A DNA stretch of 64,000 nt, from the NCBI GenBank assembly GCA_965279405.1, contig OZ257157.1, forward strand, positions 620,001 through 684,000, given 5' to 3'. How positions within the stretch are numbered: position 1 is the first letter of the stretch; every line of letters starts with the position of its first letter. A model generated the notes under the pieces. It did no database searches. It was not told where the DNA came from and saw nothing but the letters and a program-made list of their open reading frames with translations. Shown piece after piece: positions 1 to 8,367 of the stretch. Source of the stretch: CBDDIP01 sp965279405. Its GTDB lineage: Bacteria > Actinomycetota > Acidimicrobiia > Acidimicrobiales > Ilumatobacteraceae. The translations under genes were made by a program, and so were the position numbers.

Positions 1-585
1 GAGGCGCTCGCCGCAGCCGAGGACGAGGCCCTGAACCTCGGCGGCAACCTCAGCAGCTCGTTCATCGGATCGCTCCGGCTCGAAGGGGTCGACAGCCAGC
101 TCGAAGACCGCGCGTCCAGCGTTGCGATCGAGGGCACGTGGGCCGTTGCCGAACCGCTGCTCGGCGTCGCCGGCTTCATCCCCGGACTCGGGCCGGTCAG
201 CCTCGCGGTGGCCGCCGTCGCCGGCCTCGTCTACGGCCGCCGGGCGCTGCGCGAGCGCAAGGCACGAGCGCTCGAGGGTCGCCGCGACCAGGCCCGAGCG
301 CACCTGAAGGACTACACCGAGGAGATCAGCCGGCTCGTCGTACGATCCCTCGATCGTTACGCCAGCCACCTCCACCGCGGCATCCGCGACACCGTCTACC
401 GCCGTGCCGACGAGCTCGAGCGCAGCATCAACGATGCGCTCAAGAAGGCCAACAACGCCGGCACCAAGTCCGACGCCGAGCGTCAAGCCCGTCTGCAGCA
501 GCTCGGCGTCGAGCTGGCCGACGCCGACGCGCTGATGTCGACGCTCGAGCAGCTCCGCGCCGGGGCGGTGACCGCCAGTGGCTGA
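1..585 (+). CDS. Dynamin-like protein, C-terminal part (5' end outside window)
   Basis: The reading frame is open from the first base to TGA at 583-585, so the N-terminus lies upstream. What is visible is a helical segment, a hydrophobic stretch with small residues and a Pro-Gly break at about residues 43-76 (a possible membrane-inserting hairpin), then about 110 residues of charged amphipathic helix. This layout matches the helical stalk and membrane paddle of bacterial dynamin-like proteins. Its stop overlaps the GTG start of the next gene by 8 bp, so the two are translationally coupled, as in paired bacterial dynamins. The GTPase domain is not in the window, so the family call rests on the C-terminal architecture and the neighbour. 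Confidence 0.6.
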   Translation, partial: EALAAAEDEALNLGGNLSSSFIGSLRLEGVDSQLEDRASSVAIEGTWAVAEPLLGVAGFIPGLGPVSLAVAAVAGLVYGRRALRERKARALEGRRDQARAHLKDYTEEISRLVVRSLDRYASHLHRGIRDTVYRRADELERSINDALKKANNAGTKSDAERQARLQQLGVELADADALMSTLEQLRAGAVTASG

Positions 586-3352
586 CGAGAAGGTCGATCT
601 TCGCATCGAGGGCATCAGCAACGAACGGCTGGTGCGCCGCGGCGATCACACCGAGCTGTACCAGGCCGTCCAGAAGCAGTTCGGCCGCAAGGTCGCGGTG
701 AAGGTGTACACGGCCGACGGCGTGCGGGACGTTGCACTGGCACGCTTCGAGCGCGAGTGCCTGCTGATGGGCGAGCTGAGCAGCCACCCCAACGTGGTCA
801 CCTACTTCAAGAGCGGGGTCCGTCGCCGCCGCCCGTACGTGGTCAGCGAGTGGCTGGACGAAGGCACGTACTCGGGCATGCTCAAGCGCGGCTCGCGACT
901 CGACTGGGCGGACGCGGCCAACCTGGGCATCAAGGTCGCCGGCGCGCTGGAGTCCGCGCACCGCCTGGGTCTGGTGCACCGCAAGCTCAAGCCCGAAGAC
1001 CTCTTCGTCTCGGCGTTCGGTGAGCCGCTGATCGGCGACTTCCAGCTCGACCCGACCGAGGCGACGCGCTCGGGCGATCCGTTCGACATCATGGTGCACG
1101 CCGCGCCGGAGCTGTTCCGCGGCGGTCCCGCCGTCCCCCAGGTCGACGTCTACGCGCTGGCGTCGGTGATCTACACGATGATCATCGGCCGCCCGCCGTT
1201 CCTCGAGGCGCCCGACGAGCCGCTCGTGCGGATCAAGGGCCGGGCGCTGTCCAGCCCGCCACCCGATCTGCGCGAGCAGGGCGTGCCCGGCGCCGTCTAC
1301 GGCGTGCTGGCCTGGGCGCTGCAGCCGAGCCCGGAGCACCGGCCCGTCACCGCACAGATCTTCGGACGCGCGTTGCAAGCCGCGTTGTCCGCCGCCGGTC
1401 GTGCGCCGTCGCGCATGCTGGTCAAGCCGCAGACCGACGCCGATCGTGCCCTGCCCGAGCCGACGCTCCCCGCCGCAGCGATGGCCATCCTGCTCGGGGA
1501 TGCACCCGTTGCCTCCTCGCCGACGGAAGCCGCAGCGGTGGTGGTCGTGCAGGCACCGGCACCGGCACCGCCGGTCGCTCCCGTCGCGCCCGTCGCGCCC
1601 GTCGCGCCCGTCGCGCCCGCCCCGCCTGTCGCGCCGAGCGCGCCCGCGGCACCGAGCACGCCCGCCCCGCCCGCCGCGCCTCGGCCGAGCGCGCCGCTGC
1701 CGCCTCCCACCTTCGCACCGCCCGCGGCCGCTCCGGCCCCGCCGGTCACCGCGCCTGCCGTTCCTGCGCCGGAGCCGGCGATCGTCCCGCTGTCGCCGGC
1801 GGCATCGGCCGCCGCCGCTGCCGCAGTCGAGGTCGCCCCGGCGGGCAACGCCGACTCGCTGTCGCCCACCGCCGTCGTCGAGCAGGTGCGGTCGCTGCTG
1901 CGCATGGCCCGCCGCTTCTACAAGGACCCGGTGGAGCTGCAGCGCATCGACGAGCTCGAAGCTCGCCTCGACGAGCCGCTGCGCGTCGCCATCGCCGGCA
2001 AGGTCAAAGCCGGCAAGAGCACGCTGCTCAACGGTCTCGTCGGTGAGGAACTGGCGCCCACCGACGCCAGCGAGTGCACGAAGATCATCACCTGGTACGT
2101 CAACGGGCTGACCTACCGAGCCACGCTGCACCTCGACGACGGCGGTGAGGTGACCACGCCGTTCTCCCGCCAGTCCGGGGCGATCGACGTCGACCTGCAG
2201 GGCAAGCCGGCCGAGAACGTCGATCACATCGTCGTGGAGTGGCCGTCGTCGTCGCTCACCGAGCTGTCGCTCATCGACACGCCGGGCATCGCCTCGATCT
2301 CCACCGACCTGTCGGCGCGCACGCACCGCTTCGTGCTCGCCGAGGCCGGCCACGAGAGCCAGGCCGACGCGGTGATCTACCTGATGCGCCACCTGCACCC
2401 GACCGACATCCGGTTCCTCGAGTCGTTCCAGGACCTGCAGGTCGGTCGCACGAACCCGATCAACGCGATCGGCGTGCTGTCTCGCGCCGACGAGCTGGCC
2501 GGCGGCCAGGAGGATGCGCTCGAGAGCGCCGCCAAGGTCGCCGCCCGCTACCGCACCTCGCCACAGGTGCGCCGCCTGTGCCAGACGGTCGTGCCGGTGG
2601 CCGGTCTGCTGGCGCAGGCCAGCAGCACCATCCGCCAGAGCGAGTTCAACCTCCTCAGTCGCCTGGCCGCGCTGCCCGAGGACCAGATCGAGCTGCTGGT
2701 CGCCTCGGCCGACCGCTTCGTCGATCACGACCTCGTCGCCAACGTGGTGTCGACCGACCGCGAGCACCTCATCCGCCGCCTGGGCATCTTCGGCGTTCGC
2801 ACGGCGATCACCGCCATCCGTCGCGGTGTCGCCACCGATGCGCCGGCACTGGCCCAGCACCTGTTCGAGCGCAGCGGGTTGTACGAGCTGCGGCGCATCC
2901 TGATGAGCCAGTTCGCGGCCCGCCGCGACGTGCTCAAGGCGCAGGCCGCGCTCACCGCGCTGTCGCAGCGGTTGCGCACGACCCCGCCGCCCACCGGTGC
3001 CGATCAGCTGCAGTTCGAGCTGGAACGGCTGCGCAGCACCGCCCACGTGTTCGCCGAGATCCAGCTGTTCGCGGCGATCCGCTCGGGTGCCGTGCCGATC
3101 GAGCCGGCGGAGGCCGATTCGGTGGAGCGCCTGCTCGGCTCGGAGGGCTACGCCCCCACCGTGCGCCTGGGCCTCGGCGACGACGCCTCCCCCGCCGAGA
3201 TCCGCGACGTCCTCAACGACCGGATCCGCGCGTGGCGCTCACGCGCCGAGAACCCGCTGTGCCCTCGCGAGCTCGCCGACGCCGCCCAGGTGCTCATCCG
3301 CACCTGCGAAGGCATGCTCCGCGTCATGCACGTCGACCCCGTCGCGACGTAA
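578..3352 (+). CDS. Pseudokinase-proline-rich linker-dynamin GTPase fusion protein
   Basis: 924 residues from a GTG that overlaps the previous stop. Residues ~15-270 follow the protein kinase fold with the ATP lysine kept (K42), but the glycine-rich loop is absent, HRD has become HRK (134-136) and DFG has become DFQ (154-156), so phosphotransfer is unlikely. Residues ~285-425 are a Pro/Ala/Val linker that includes a PVA 9-bp tandem repeat near 1580-1620. From ~430 there is a dynamin-type GTPase: P-loop GKVKAGKST (~474), a DTPG motif (~566) and SRAD as the G4 motif, followed by helices to the end. Known dynamin-like proteins of this class remodel membranes, often as pairs, and the upstream gene is the likely partner. 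The domain calls are firm. The pseudokinase acting as a sensor or docking module is inference. Confidence 0.85.
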   Translation: MADEKVDLRIEGISNERLVRRGDHTELYQAVQKQFGRKVAVKVYTADGVRDVALARFERECLLMGELSSHPNVVTYFKSGVRRRRPYVVSEWLDEGTYSGMLKRGSRLDWADAANLGIKVAGALESAHRLGLVHRKLKPEDLFVSAFGEPLIGDFQLDPTEATRSGDPFDIMVHAAPELFRGGPAVPQVDVYALASVIYTMIIGRPPFLEAPDEPLVRIKGRALSSPPPDLREQGVPGAVYGVLAWALQPSPEHRPVTAQIFGRALQAALSAAGRAPSRMLVKPQTDADRALPEPTLPAAAMAILLGDAPVASSPTEAAAVVVVQAPAPAPPVAPVAPVAPVAPVAPAPPVAPSAPAAPSTPAPPAAPRPSAPLPPPTFAPPAAAPAPPVTAPAVPAPEPAIVPLSPAASAAAAAAVEVAPAGNADSLSPTAVVEQVRSLLRMARRFYKDPVELQRIDELEARLDEPLRVAIAGKVKAGKSTLLNGLVGEELAPTDASECTKIITWYVNGLTYRATLHLDDGGEVTTPFSRQSGAIDVDLQGKPAENVDHIVVEWPSSSLTELSLIDTPGIASISTDLSARTHRFVLAEAGHESQADAVIYLMRHLHPTDIRFLESFQDLQVGRTNPINAIGVLSRADELAGGQEDALESAAKVAARYRTSPQVRRLCQTVVPVAGLLAQASSTIRQSEFNLLSRLAALPEDQIELLVASADRFVDHDLVANVVSTDREHLIRRLGIFGVRTAITAIRRGVATDAPALAQHLFERSGLYELRRILMSQFAARRDVLKAQAALTALSQRLRTTPPPTGADQLQFELERLRSTAHVFAEIQLFAAIRSGAVPIEPAEADSVERLLGSEGYAPTVRLGLGDDASPAEIRDVLNDRIRAWRSRAENPLCPRELADAAQVLIRTCEGMLRVMHVDPVAT

Positions 3353-3487
3353 ACGTTCATCTCGGGCTCGCTGCGCTCGCCTGCCGAGCTCGCTCGCACG
3401 CTCGCTCACCCGAACTCGAGTCTCCATGTTCATCGGCGCGAAACAACGCGCCCTTGCGAACGAAGCTCCGACGCGGCCGAGCGTTCC

Positions 3488-3527
3488 GGGCACCCCCAGA
3501 AGCCGACGTCGCGTTCTGGGTGTGCCC
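3488..3527. terminator. Hairpin between convergent genes
   Basis: A 14-bp arm at 3488-3501 pairs with 3514-3527 with one mismatch around a 12-nt loop. It lies in the 194-bp gap between the dynamin fusion (plus strand) and the convergent minus-strand gene, where a bidirectional terminator is expected. There is no clear T-tract. I see nothing else in this gap. Confidence 0.5.
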
Positions 3528-3546
3528 AGTTCGTCCGAGTCCCGGC

Positions 3547-3960
3547 TCAGTCGGGGAGGTCGAACGGGATGAGCGGACGGTCGCGAATGGTCGCGATCGC
3601 GCGCTCGTACTCGGCGCGATCGAACTCGTAGCGGAACCACGGCGGCCGCCACGTCAACACGTCCGCCCAGATGACCGTCGACTCGGTGAGCGTGATCGCG
3701 GCTACCAGCCCGCAACAGCCCGGCGCACCGCACGTACCGTCGATGACGACCACCCCGCCGTCCTCGCAGTAGTCGGGGCGACCGAGCCACTGCCGGGAGG
3801 GCGGCGCGACGAGGTCGACGGACAGGCCGGGCCAGTCACGGTCGGTCAGCTTGTGGAGCGGGACGTCGTCGATGACCGGGACCGCGATCCCGAGCGGTCC
3901 GGTGAACCCACGATCGTCCGTCGAGACAGGCATGTACCGGTCGAGTCGGAAGCGGTTCAC
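3547..3960 (-). CDS. Hypothetical protein with Cys cluster
   Basis: 137 residues, family not recognised. No signal peptide or membrane segment is visible. The middle holds a Cys-rich stretch (DYCEDGG, then CGAPGCCG at ~70-85), which could bind a metal. The C-terminal third is rich in Trp, Tyr and Arg. It starts only 1 bp after the stop of the upstream FMN reductase gene on the same strand, so both are probably co-transcribed. Base composition is like the neighbours. Confidence 0.7.
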   Translation of the reverse strand: MNRFRLDRYMPVSTDDRGFTGPLGIAVPVIDDVPLHKLTDRDWPGLSVDLVAPPSRQWLGRPDYCEDGGVVVIDGTCGAPGCCGLVAAITLTESTVIWADVLTWRPPWFRYEFDRAEYERAIATIRDRPLIPFDLPD

Positions 3961-3961
3961 G

Positions 3962-4501
3962 TCAGTCGTAGACGCGGCGGCCCATGGTGATGACGCTGGT
4001 GATCATCTTCTCGAGGCGACCGACGGCGCGTTCGTCGAGGCCGGCTTTGACCTCGTTGCTGTTCAGCGCGCACAGCTCGGGGGCCACCCAGGCGCCGAGC
4101 GAACGAGCCACGACGGACATCCCGTTGAGCGTGTTCAGCGCGGCCATGCCACCGCCGGCGAGGGCGACGAGGCCGACGATGTCACCCTCCAACGGCTCCT
4201 TGGCGAGGTAGTCGAACAGGTTCTTCATCCCACCGGTCATGCCGCTGTGGTACTCCGGCGACACCCAGATGTGGCAGTGGATGCGAGCGATGCGCGCCTG
4301 CCAGGCGATCGCCGCCGGCAGGTCGTCGGGGACGTTGCCGTCGTTGACGGGAAGTCCGGCGTCGGCGGGCGTGACGAAGTCGACGTCGACGTCGTGCGCG
4401 GCGCACATGTCGGCCAACGTGCGCGCCAGCACGTGGCAGCTGGAGGTCTCCCGACTGATGGCCGAGACGACCATCACGGTGAGCCGCGTGTCGGCAGCCA
4501 T
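3962..4501 (-). CDS. NADPH-dependent FMN reductase family protein
   Basis: 179 residues with a flavodoxin-like fold. The N-terminal strand TVMVVSAISR and the PEYHSGMTGGMKNLFDYL motif (~85-102) match the FMN-binding loops of the NADPH-dependent FMN reductase/ArsH/ChrR group. Such enzymes reduce flavins or quinones with NAD(P)H. ATG 4501 is chosen because the family begins with this strand; the longer frame upstream reads low-complexity arginine-rich sequence from the neighbouring gene. It lies 1 bp upstream of the hypothetical gene and 13 bp downstream of the cNMP/SH3 gene, all on the minus strand. The exact substrate cannot be told. Confidence 0.85.
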   Translation of the reverse strand: MAADTRLTVMVVSAISRETSSCHVLARTLADMCAAHDVDVDFVTPADAGLPVNDGNVPDDLPAAIAWQARIARIHCHIWVSPEYHSGMTGGMKNLFDYLAKEPLEGDIVGLVALAGGGMAALNTLNGMSVVARSLGAWVAPELCALNSNEVKAGLDERAVGRLEKMITSVITMGRRVYD

Positions 4502-4514
4502 CAGCGACCGGCCA

Positions 4515-5402
4515 TCAGAAGCGGACGAGGCCGGCGTCGGTGATCCAGCCCTGCCAGCCGTCGGAGGTGCGCACGTGCGCCCATCCGGGCAACGACTCGA
4601 CGACCTGCACCTCGCTGCCGGACGGCAGGGTGCGAGTGGGCGTATCGCCGGCGGGCAGGAGGAACGCGGGCAGATCGCCCGACAACCGGTGCGTGGCCGA
4701 TGCCCACTGCGGCCGCAGCGCCGGTGCGGCGAACGCCGGAGCGGTTGGGGCCATCGTTGCGGTGGCCGTGCCACCGCCGGACGGTGCCGCGGCCGGAGGC
4801 GCTTCTCCGCTCAGGTACCCGCCGAGCACGTTGACGACGTAGTCGTCGTCGTCGTCGCTCATCCCGAGGGCGAGCGCGGCGAGGTAGTCCTCGGCGCCGA
4901 GCGAGACGACCTCGGTGGGCGCCGTGGCGGTGAGCGAGAACTCGAAGGGCGTTCGGCGGATGATGTTGTCGGCGCCGAAGGAGGCACCAGGACCGGCCTT
5001 CGTGCTGCCCGAGGGACCGACCTGATCGGCGCCGCCGGACTTCAGCAGCACGAACTGCGTCGGCAGGTCGCCGGCTTCGATGATCACGGTGCCCGGCGCG
5101 ACCTTCTTGGTGACGATGTACTGGGTGAGGTCGCGGGCGATCGCCGGGTCGAGGCCGGGGAAGGTCTTCTTCACGTGACCACCCGATTCACCCCACAGCA
5201 CCTCGCTCGGAGTGAGCGGTTCGTTGGCCGGCCAGCGCTTGTCGACCAGGGCACCACCGACCTGGCTGAAGATCAGCAGCGCGATCGTGATCACGGCGCC
5301 GACGGCCAGGACGGAGACCAGGATCGCCAGCGGAGTGGGTCCGATCTCGAGCGGTCCGACGTCGAGTCCGAGCAGGGCTGAGGTGCCGAAGGCGTGACGC
5401 AC
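4515..5402 (-). CDS. Membrane-anchored cyclic-nucleotide-binding-like protein with C-terminal SH3 domain
   Basis: 295 residues from GTG 5402. A membrane helix at ~20-45 is followed by a cNMP-binding-like beta-roll at ~90-175 (VAPGTVIIEAGD, then PGASFGADNII), an acidic run DDDDD, a Pro/Ala/Thr-rich linker, and a bacterial SH3 domain (~245-295, ending GWAHVRTSDGWQGWITDAG). The topology implied is a single-pass protein. The phosphate-binding cassette is weak (GASFGADN), so ligand binding is uncertain. It is divergent from the pentaheme cytochrome gene with ~100 bp between starts. The very long frame upstream of this GTG is antisense to that cytochrome and is not coding. Confidence 0.75.
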   Translation of the reverse strand: MRHAFGTSALLGLDVGPLEIGPTPLAILVSVLAVGAVITIALLIFSQVGGALVDKRWPANEPLTPSEVLWGESGGHVKKTFPGLDPAIARDLTQYIVTKKVAPGTVIIEAGDLPTQFVLLKSGGADQVGPSGSTKAGPGASFGADNIIRRTPFEFSLTATAPTEVVSLGAEDYLAALALGMSDDDDDYVVNVLGGYLSGEAPPAAAPSGGGTATATMAPTAPAFAAPALRPQWASATHRLSGDLPAFLLPAGDTPTRTLPSGSEVQVVESLPGWAHVRTSDGWQGWITDAGLVRF

Positions 5403-5504
5403 GTCATGATGGTAGCGTGCGCCGCACGGGCCAGGTTGGGCCTGGGGAACGTTGCCGGTTCGGACAAAGGGTGGACCCTCAGTGACTCGGGAAGAACATC
5501 GCTG

Positions 5505-8321
5505 ATGAAGATCACGTCCCGCGTCTGGAACCTCATCGTCATCATCGGCAGCGTCGCGCTGCTCGTGATCGGCTTCGGTGGCCTGTTCGGCCTGCAGTCG
5601 ATCAACGCCGGCTCCGGACTCGTCAACTTCTTCATCGTCGCCCTCGGCGTCATCACCTTCCTGATGTTCGCCGGGCCCGGCATCGCCTTCGTCGCCCGCA
5701 AGCGCATCGCCTTCCTCAAGAAGAAGCTGCCCGGCGGCACGTTGGCGTGGGTCCGCGCTCACCTGTACATGCCGATCCTGGCGTTGGTCGCGGCGTGGGT
5801 GCACGCCAGCAGCGCACCGTTCCGCAGCACCCTGACGTCGGGCAAGGTGCTCCTCGGCGTCGCCGTGGTCGTGTCGCTCGGCGGGCTGGCCCGTCACCAC
5901 CTCATCGGCGTCAGCAAGGCGGCGATCAACGCCGACGCGCAGATCTCCAAGGTGGCCGCCAGCCAGTCGCGCACGTTTCGCCAGTTGGTCATCGACTACA
6001 AGCAGCTGCGCCGCCCGCTGGCCGACATCGAGCGCGACGTCGCCACGTTGTCGCCGGCCGAGCAGCAGTCGTGGGCGAAGGTCGTCGAGACGCAGCTGAA
6101 GATCGACCACGACTTCCCGCGCGGCGGCGGGCAGTCGCGCAACGTGCGCGCCCTGAAGGTGCTGCGCGCGATCCACGCGCCCCTCACGATCGTGCTGTTC
6201 CTCACGCTGTCGTTCCACGTCGTCGACGTGCTCGGCACCACCGACACGGTGCTCGGCAGCGACAAGGAGAACATCGCCTCGGTGTCCAACTGCGCCGGCT
6301 GCCACACCGACATCGCCGACGACTGGGCGGCGAGCACGATGGCCCATGCACAGACCGGCACGATCATGGAAGCTCAGCTGCCCGTGACGCTGGCCAAGAA
6401 CGAGGAGCTCGCCCGGCAGTTCGGCGCCGAGCAGCGCGACCTGTTCGAGACCGCGGCGCAGGTCTGCGTGAACTGCCACGCCCCGATCGGGGCGAAGTTC
6501 ATCGACGGCGAAGACGGTCCGGACGCGATGCTCCCGTTGAACGAGGGCAGTGACGCCGGCGGCGCGGCGGTCACCGGCGGCGGCGACGCGATCAACAAAG
6601 ACGGCATCAGCTGCGACGTGTGCCACAGCGTGCGCAGCGCCGACGAGCGTCCCGAGCTGTCGGGTGCCGGCAAGCTGGACATCCCCACCGGAACTCGCGA
6701 CGACTTCGGCACGGTCTACGGCCCGCTGTTCGACGACCCGAACCCGCTGCCCGTGCGCGTGCACGACATCGACCAGGGCGAGGACGGGATGTGGGACGAC
6801 CCGATCGTCACCTCGATCGCCTGCGGTGCGTGCCACAACGTGAAGCTCGACATCGACGGCGACGGCACGTCGATCGCGGTGGACAGCGACGACGGCGACG
6901 ACGACGGCGACTTCCAGCTGAACGGCAACGAGCTCGACAACCAGGACGGCACGCTCGACGACCTCGTGCTGCAGACCACGTTCGACGAGTGGCAGGACTA
7001 CGTCGCCGGGTTCGACGACACCATCGGCGCGGAAGATCCGGTCAACGGCACGAACACCATCGACCGGCCGCTCGGCTGCATCGAGTGCCACATGCCGTCC
7101 AACCCGGACAACGCCGAGGAGCCGGTGGTCGACAACGCTCCGGGCTTCTTGCCGACCCCCGATCGCCCGCACCGCAAGCACTCCTTCGTCGGCGTCGACT
7201 ACGACCTCGACGACGCGGCGTACACCGATCTCGGGTTGCCTGCCGACACCGTCAACGAGATCCTCGCCGAACGGGCTGCGCTGCTGAAGTCGGCGATCAC
7301 GCTCGAAGTCACCGATCCCGAGCTCTCCAGCGACGGCACGATCGAGACGGCCAACGTGATCGTCACCAACAACCTGCTCGGCCACAGCTTCCCCACGGGT
7401 TTCGCCTTCGCCCGCCAGTTCTGGCTGGAGGTCACCGCCACCGACTCTGCGGGCAACGAGGTCTGCCTCGTCAACATCTTCCCGGACTCGGGCATCACCT
7501 CGCCCTGCGGCTCCGGCCAGATCGACGACCCACAGGCGATCCTGCCGCAGTGCGATCCGCAATCGGTTGCCGACACCGCCGGGTTGACGCTCGCCGACGT
7601 GGCCAACGGCAACATCCAGTTCGGCAACCCGCTGCCCGTCGGCGAGTGCGACCCGTGGCTGGCGAACTTCCAGAAGATCCTCACCGACGGCGACCCCGAC
7701 GGCGACGGCGTGTTCACCGAAGTGCCGTATCAGAGCTTCCTGCCCGACATCGTCAAGATCCGCCAACGTGCGGTGAGCATCGACGGTGTGTTCTTGAAGT
7801 TCGATGCGCTGCAGTCGGTGCGCCTCAAGGACAACGGCGACGGCACGTTCAGCAAGCAGGACACGTTGTCGATCCCGTACCAGTTCGACGTGTCGCAGCT
7901 TCCCGCCGGCGAGCAGATCAACGTCACCGCGACGATGCACTTCCGCCACCTGCCGCCGGAGTTCATCACCGCCCTGGCAGCCGAGCAGGAGTCGCTCGAC
8001 AACATCACCGACTCGGCTCGGATCAACGATCCCAACGACCTGATCAAGAACCTGGTCGTCACCGACATGGTGACCGCCGAGAGCGGGCGTGGCCCGGAGC
8101 TCGCGTGCGAGGGCCCGCAGAACGAGGAGGGGGCCACCATCCTCTCCTGCATCGAACCGGTCGAGGGCGACGGCAAGGTCGACACGAGTGCTGCAGCCAT
8201 CCCACCTCACGAGCTGAAGGTGGATCGCCCGGCTGCGTCGGCTGCGATCGTCGGCGGGTTCACGATGCTCGGCGCCGTCGTGGCCCGTCGTCGCCGTCCG
8301 AAACGACGCGCCGCGACCTGA
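5505..8321 (+). CDS. Cytochrome b-like membrane domain fused to pentaheme cytochrome c
   Basis: 938 residues. The N-terminal ~245 residues hold about five membrane segments with histidines in helices (HLYMP, WVHASS, RHHLIG, IHAPLT, FHVVD), consistent with b-heme ligation. The periplasmic part carries five CxxCH sites: CAGCH 263, CVNCH 321, CDVCH 370, CGACH 440 and CIECH 525. Spacing resembles cytochrome c554-like multiheme domains. A beta-rich region follows, and the C-terminus ends with a hydrophobic helix and a basic tail (RRRRPKRR), so it may be anchored at both ends. ATG 5505 is chosen for its upstream GGGAAGAA and because the membrane segment starts right after it. Immediately downstream are ccmF, ccmH and ccmG. 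A role in transmembrane electron transfer is inferred; the redox partner is unknown. Confidence 0.85.
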   Translation: MKITSRVWNLIVIIGSVALLVIGFGGLFGLQSINAGSGLVNFFIVALGVITFLMFAGPGIAFVARKRIAFLKKKLPGGTLAWVRAHLYMPILALVAAWVHASSAPFRSTLTSGKVLLGVAVVVSLGGLARHHLIGVSKAAINADAQISKVAASQSRTFRQLVIDYKQLRRPLADIERDVATLSPAEQQSWAKVVETQLKIDHDFPRGGGQSRNVRALKVLRAIHAPLTIVLFLTLSFHVVDVLGTTDTVLGSDKENIASVSNCAGCHTDIADDWAASTMAHAQTGTIMEAQLPVTLAKNEELARQFGAEQRDLFETAAQVCVNCHAPIGAKFIDGEDGPDAMLPLNEGSDAGGAAVTGGGDAINKDGISCDVCHSVRSADERPELSGAGKLDIPTGTRDDFGTVYGPLFDDPNPLPVRVHDIDQGEDGMWDDPIVTSIACGACHNVKLDIDGDGTSIAVDSDDGDDDGDFQLNGNELDNQDGTLDDLVLQTTFDEWQDYVAGFDDTIGAEDPVNGTNTIDRPLGCIECHMPSNPDNAEEPVVDNAPGFLPTPDRPHRKHSFVGVDYDLDDAAYTDLGLPADTVNEILAERAALLKSAITLEVTDPELSSDGTIETANVIVTNNLLGHSFPTGFAFARQFWLEVTATDSAGNEVCLVNIFPDSGITSPCGSGQIDDPQAILPQCDPQSVADTAGLTLADVANGNIQFGNPLPVGECDPWLANFQKILTDGDPDGDGVFTEVPYQSFLPDIVKIRQRAVSIDGVFLKFDALQSVRLKDNGDGTFSKQDTLSIPYQFDVSQLPAGEQINVTATMHFRHLPPEFITALAAEQESLDNITDSARINDPNDLIKNLVVTDMVTAESGRGPELACEGPQNEEGATILSCIEPVEGDGKVDTSAAAIPPHELKVDRPAASAAIVGGFTMLGAVVARRRRPKRRAAT

Positions 8322-8367
8322 TGTCGCGCACCGTTCGGCCGGCCCTCGTGACGTTGCTGGTGCAGCC

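Noticed and set aside
440..3046. 868-codon open frame on the minus strand
   Set aside because: Antisense to the clear kinase/GTPase fusion; Arg/Gly/Gln-rich low-complexity translation typical of GC-rich shadow frames.
3353..3487. tRNA or small gene in the gap after the dynamin fusion
   Set aside because: No cloverleaf, T-loop or initiated ORF could be found; only the terminator hairpin is supported.
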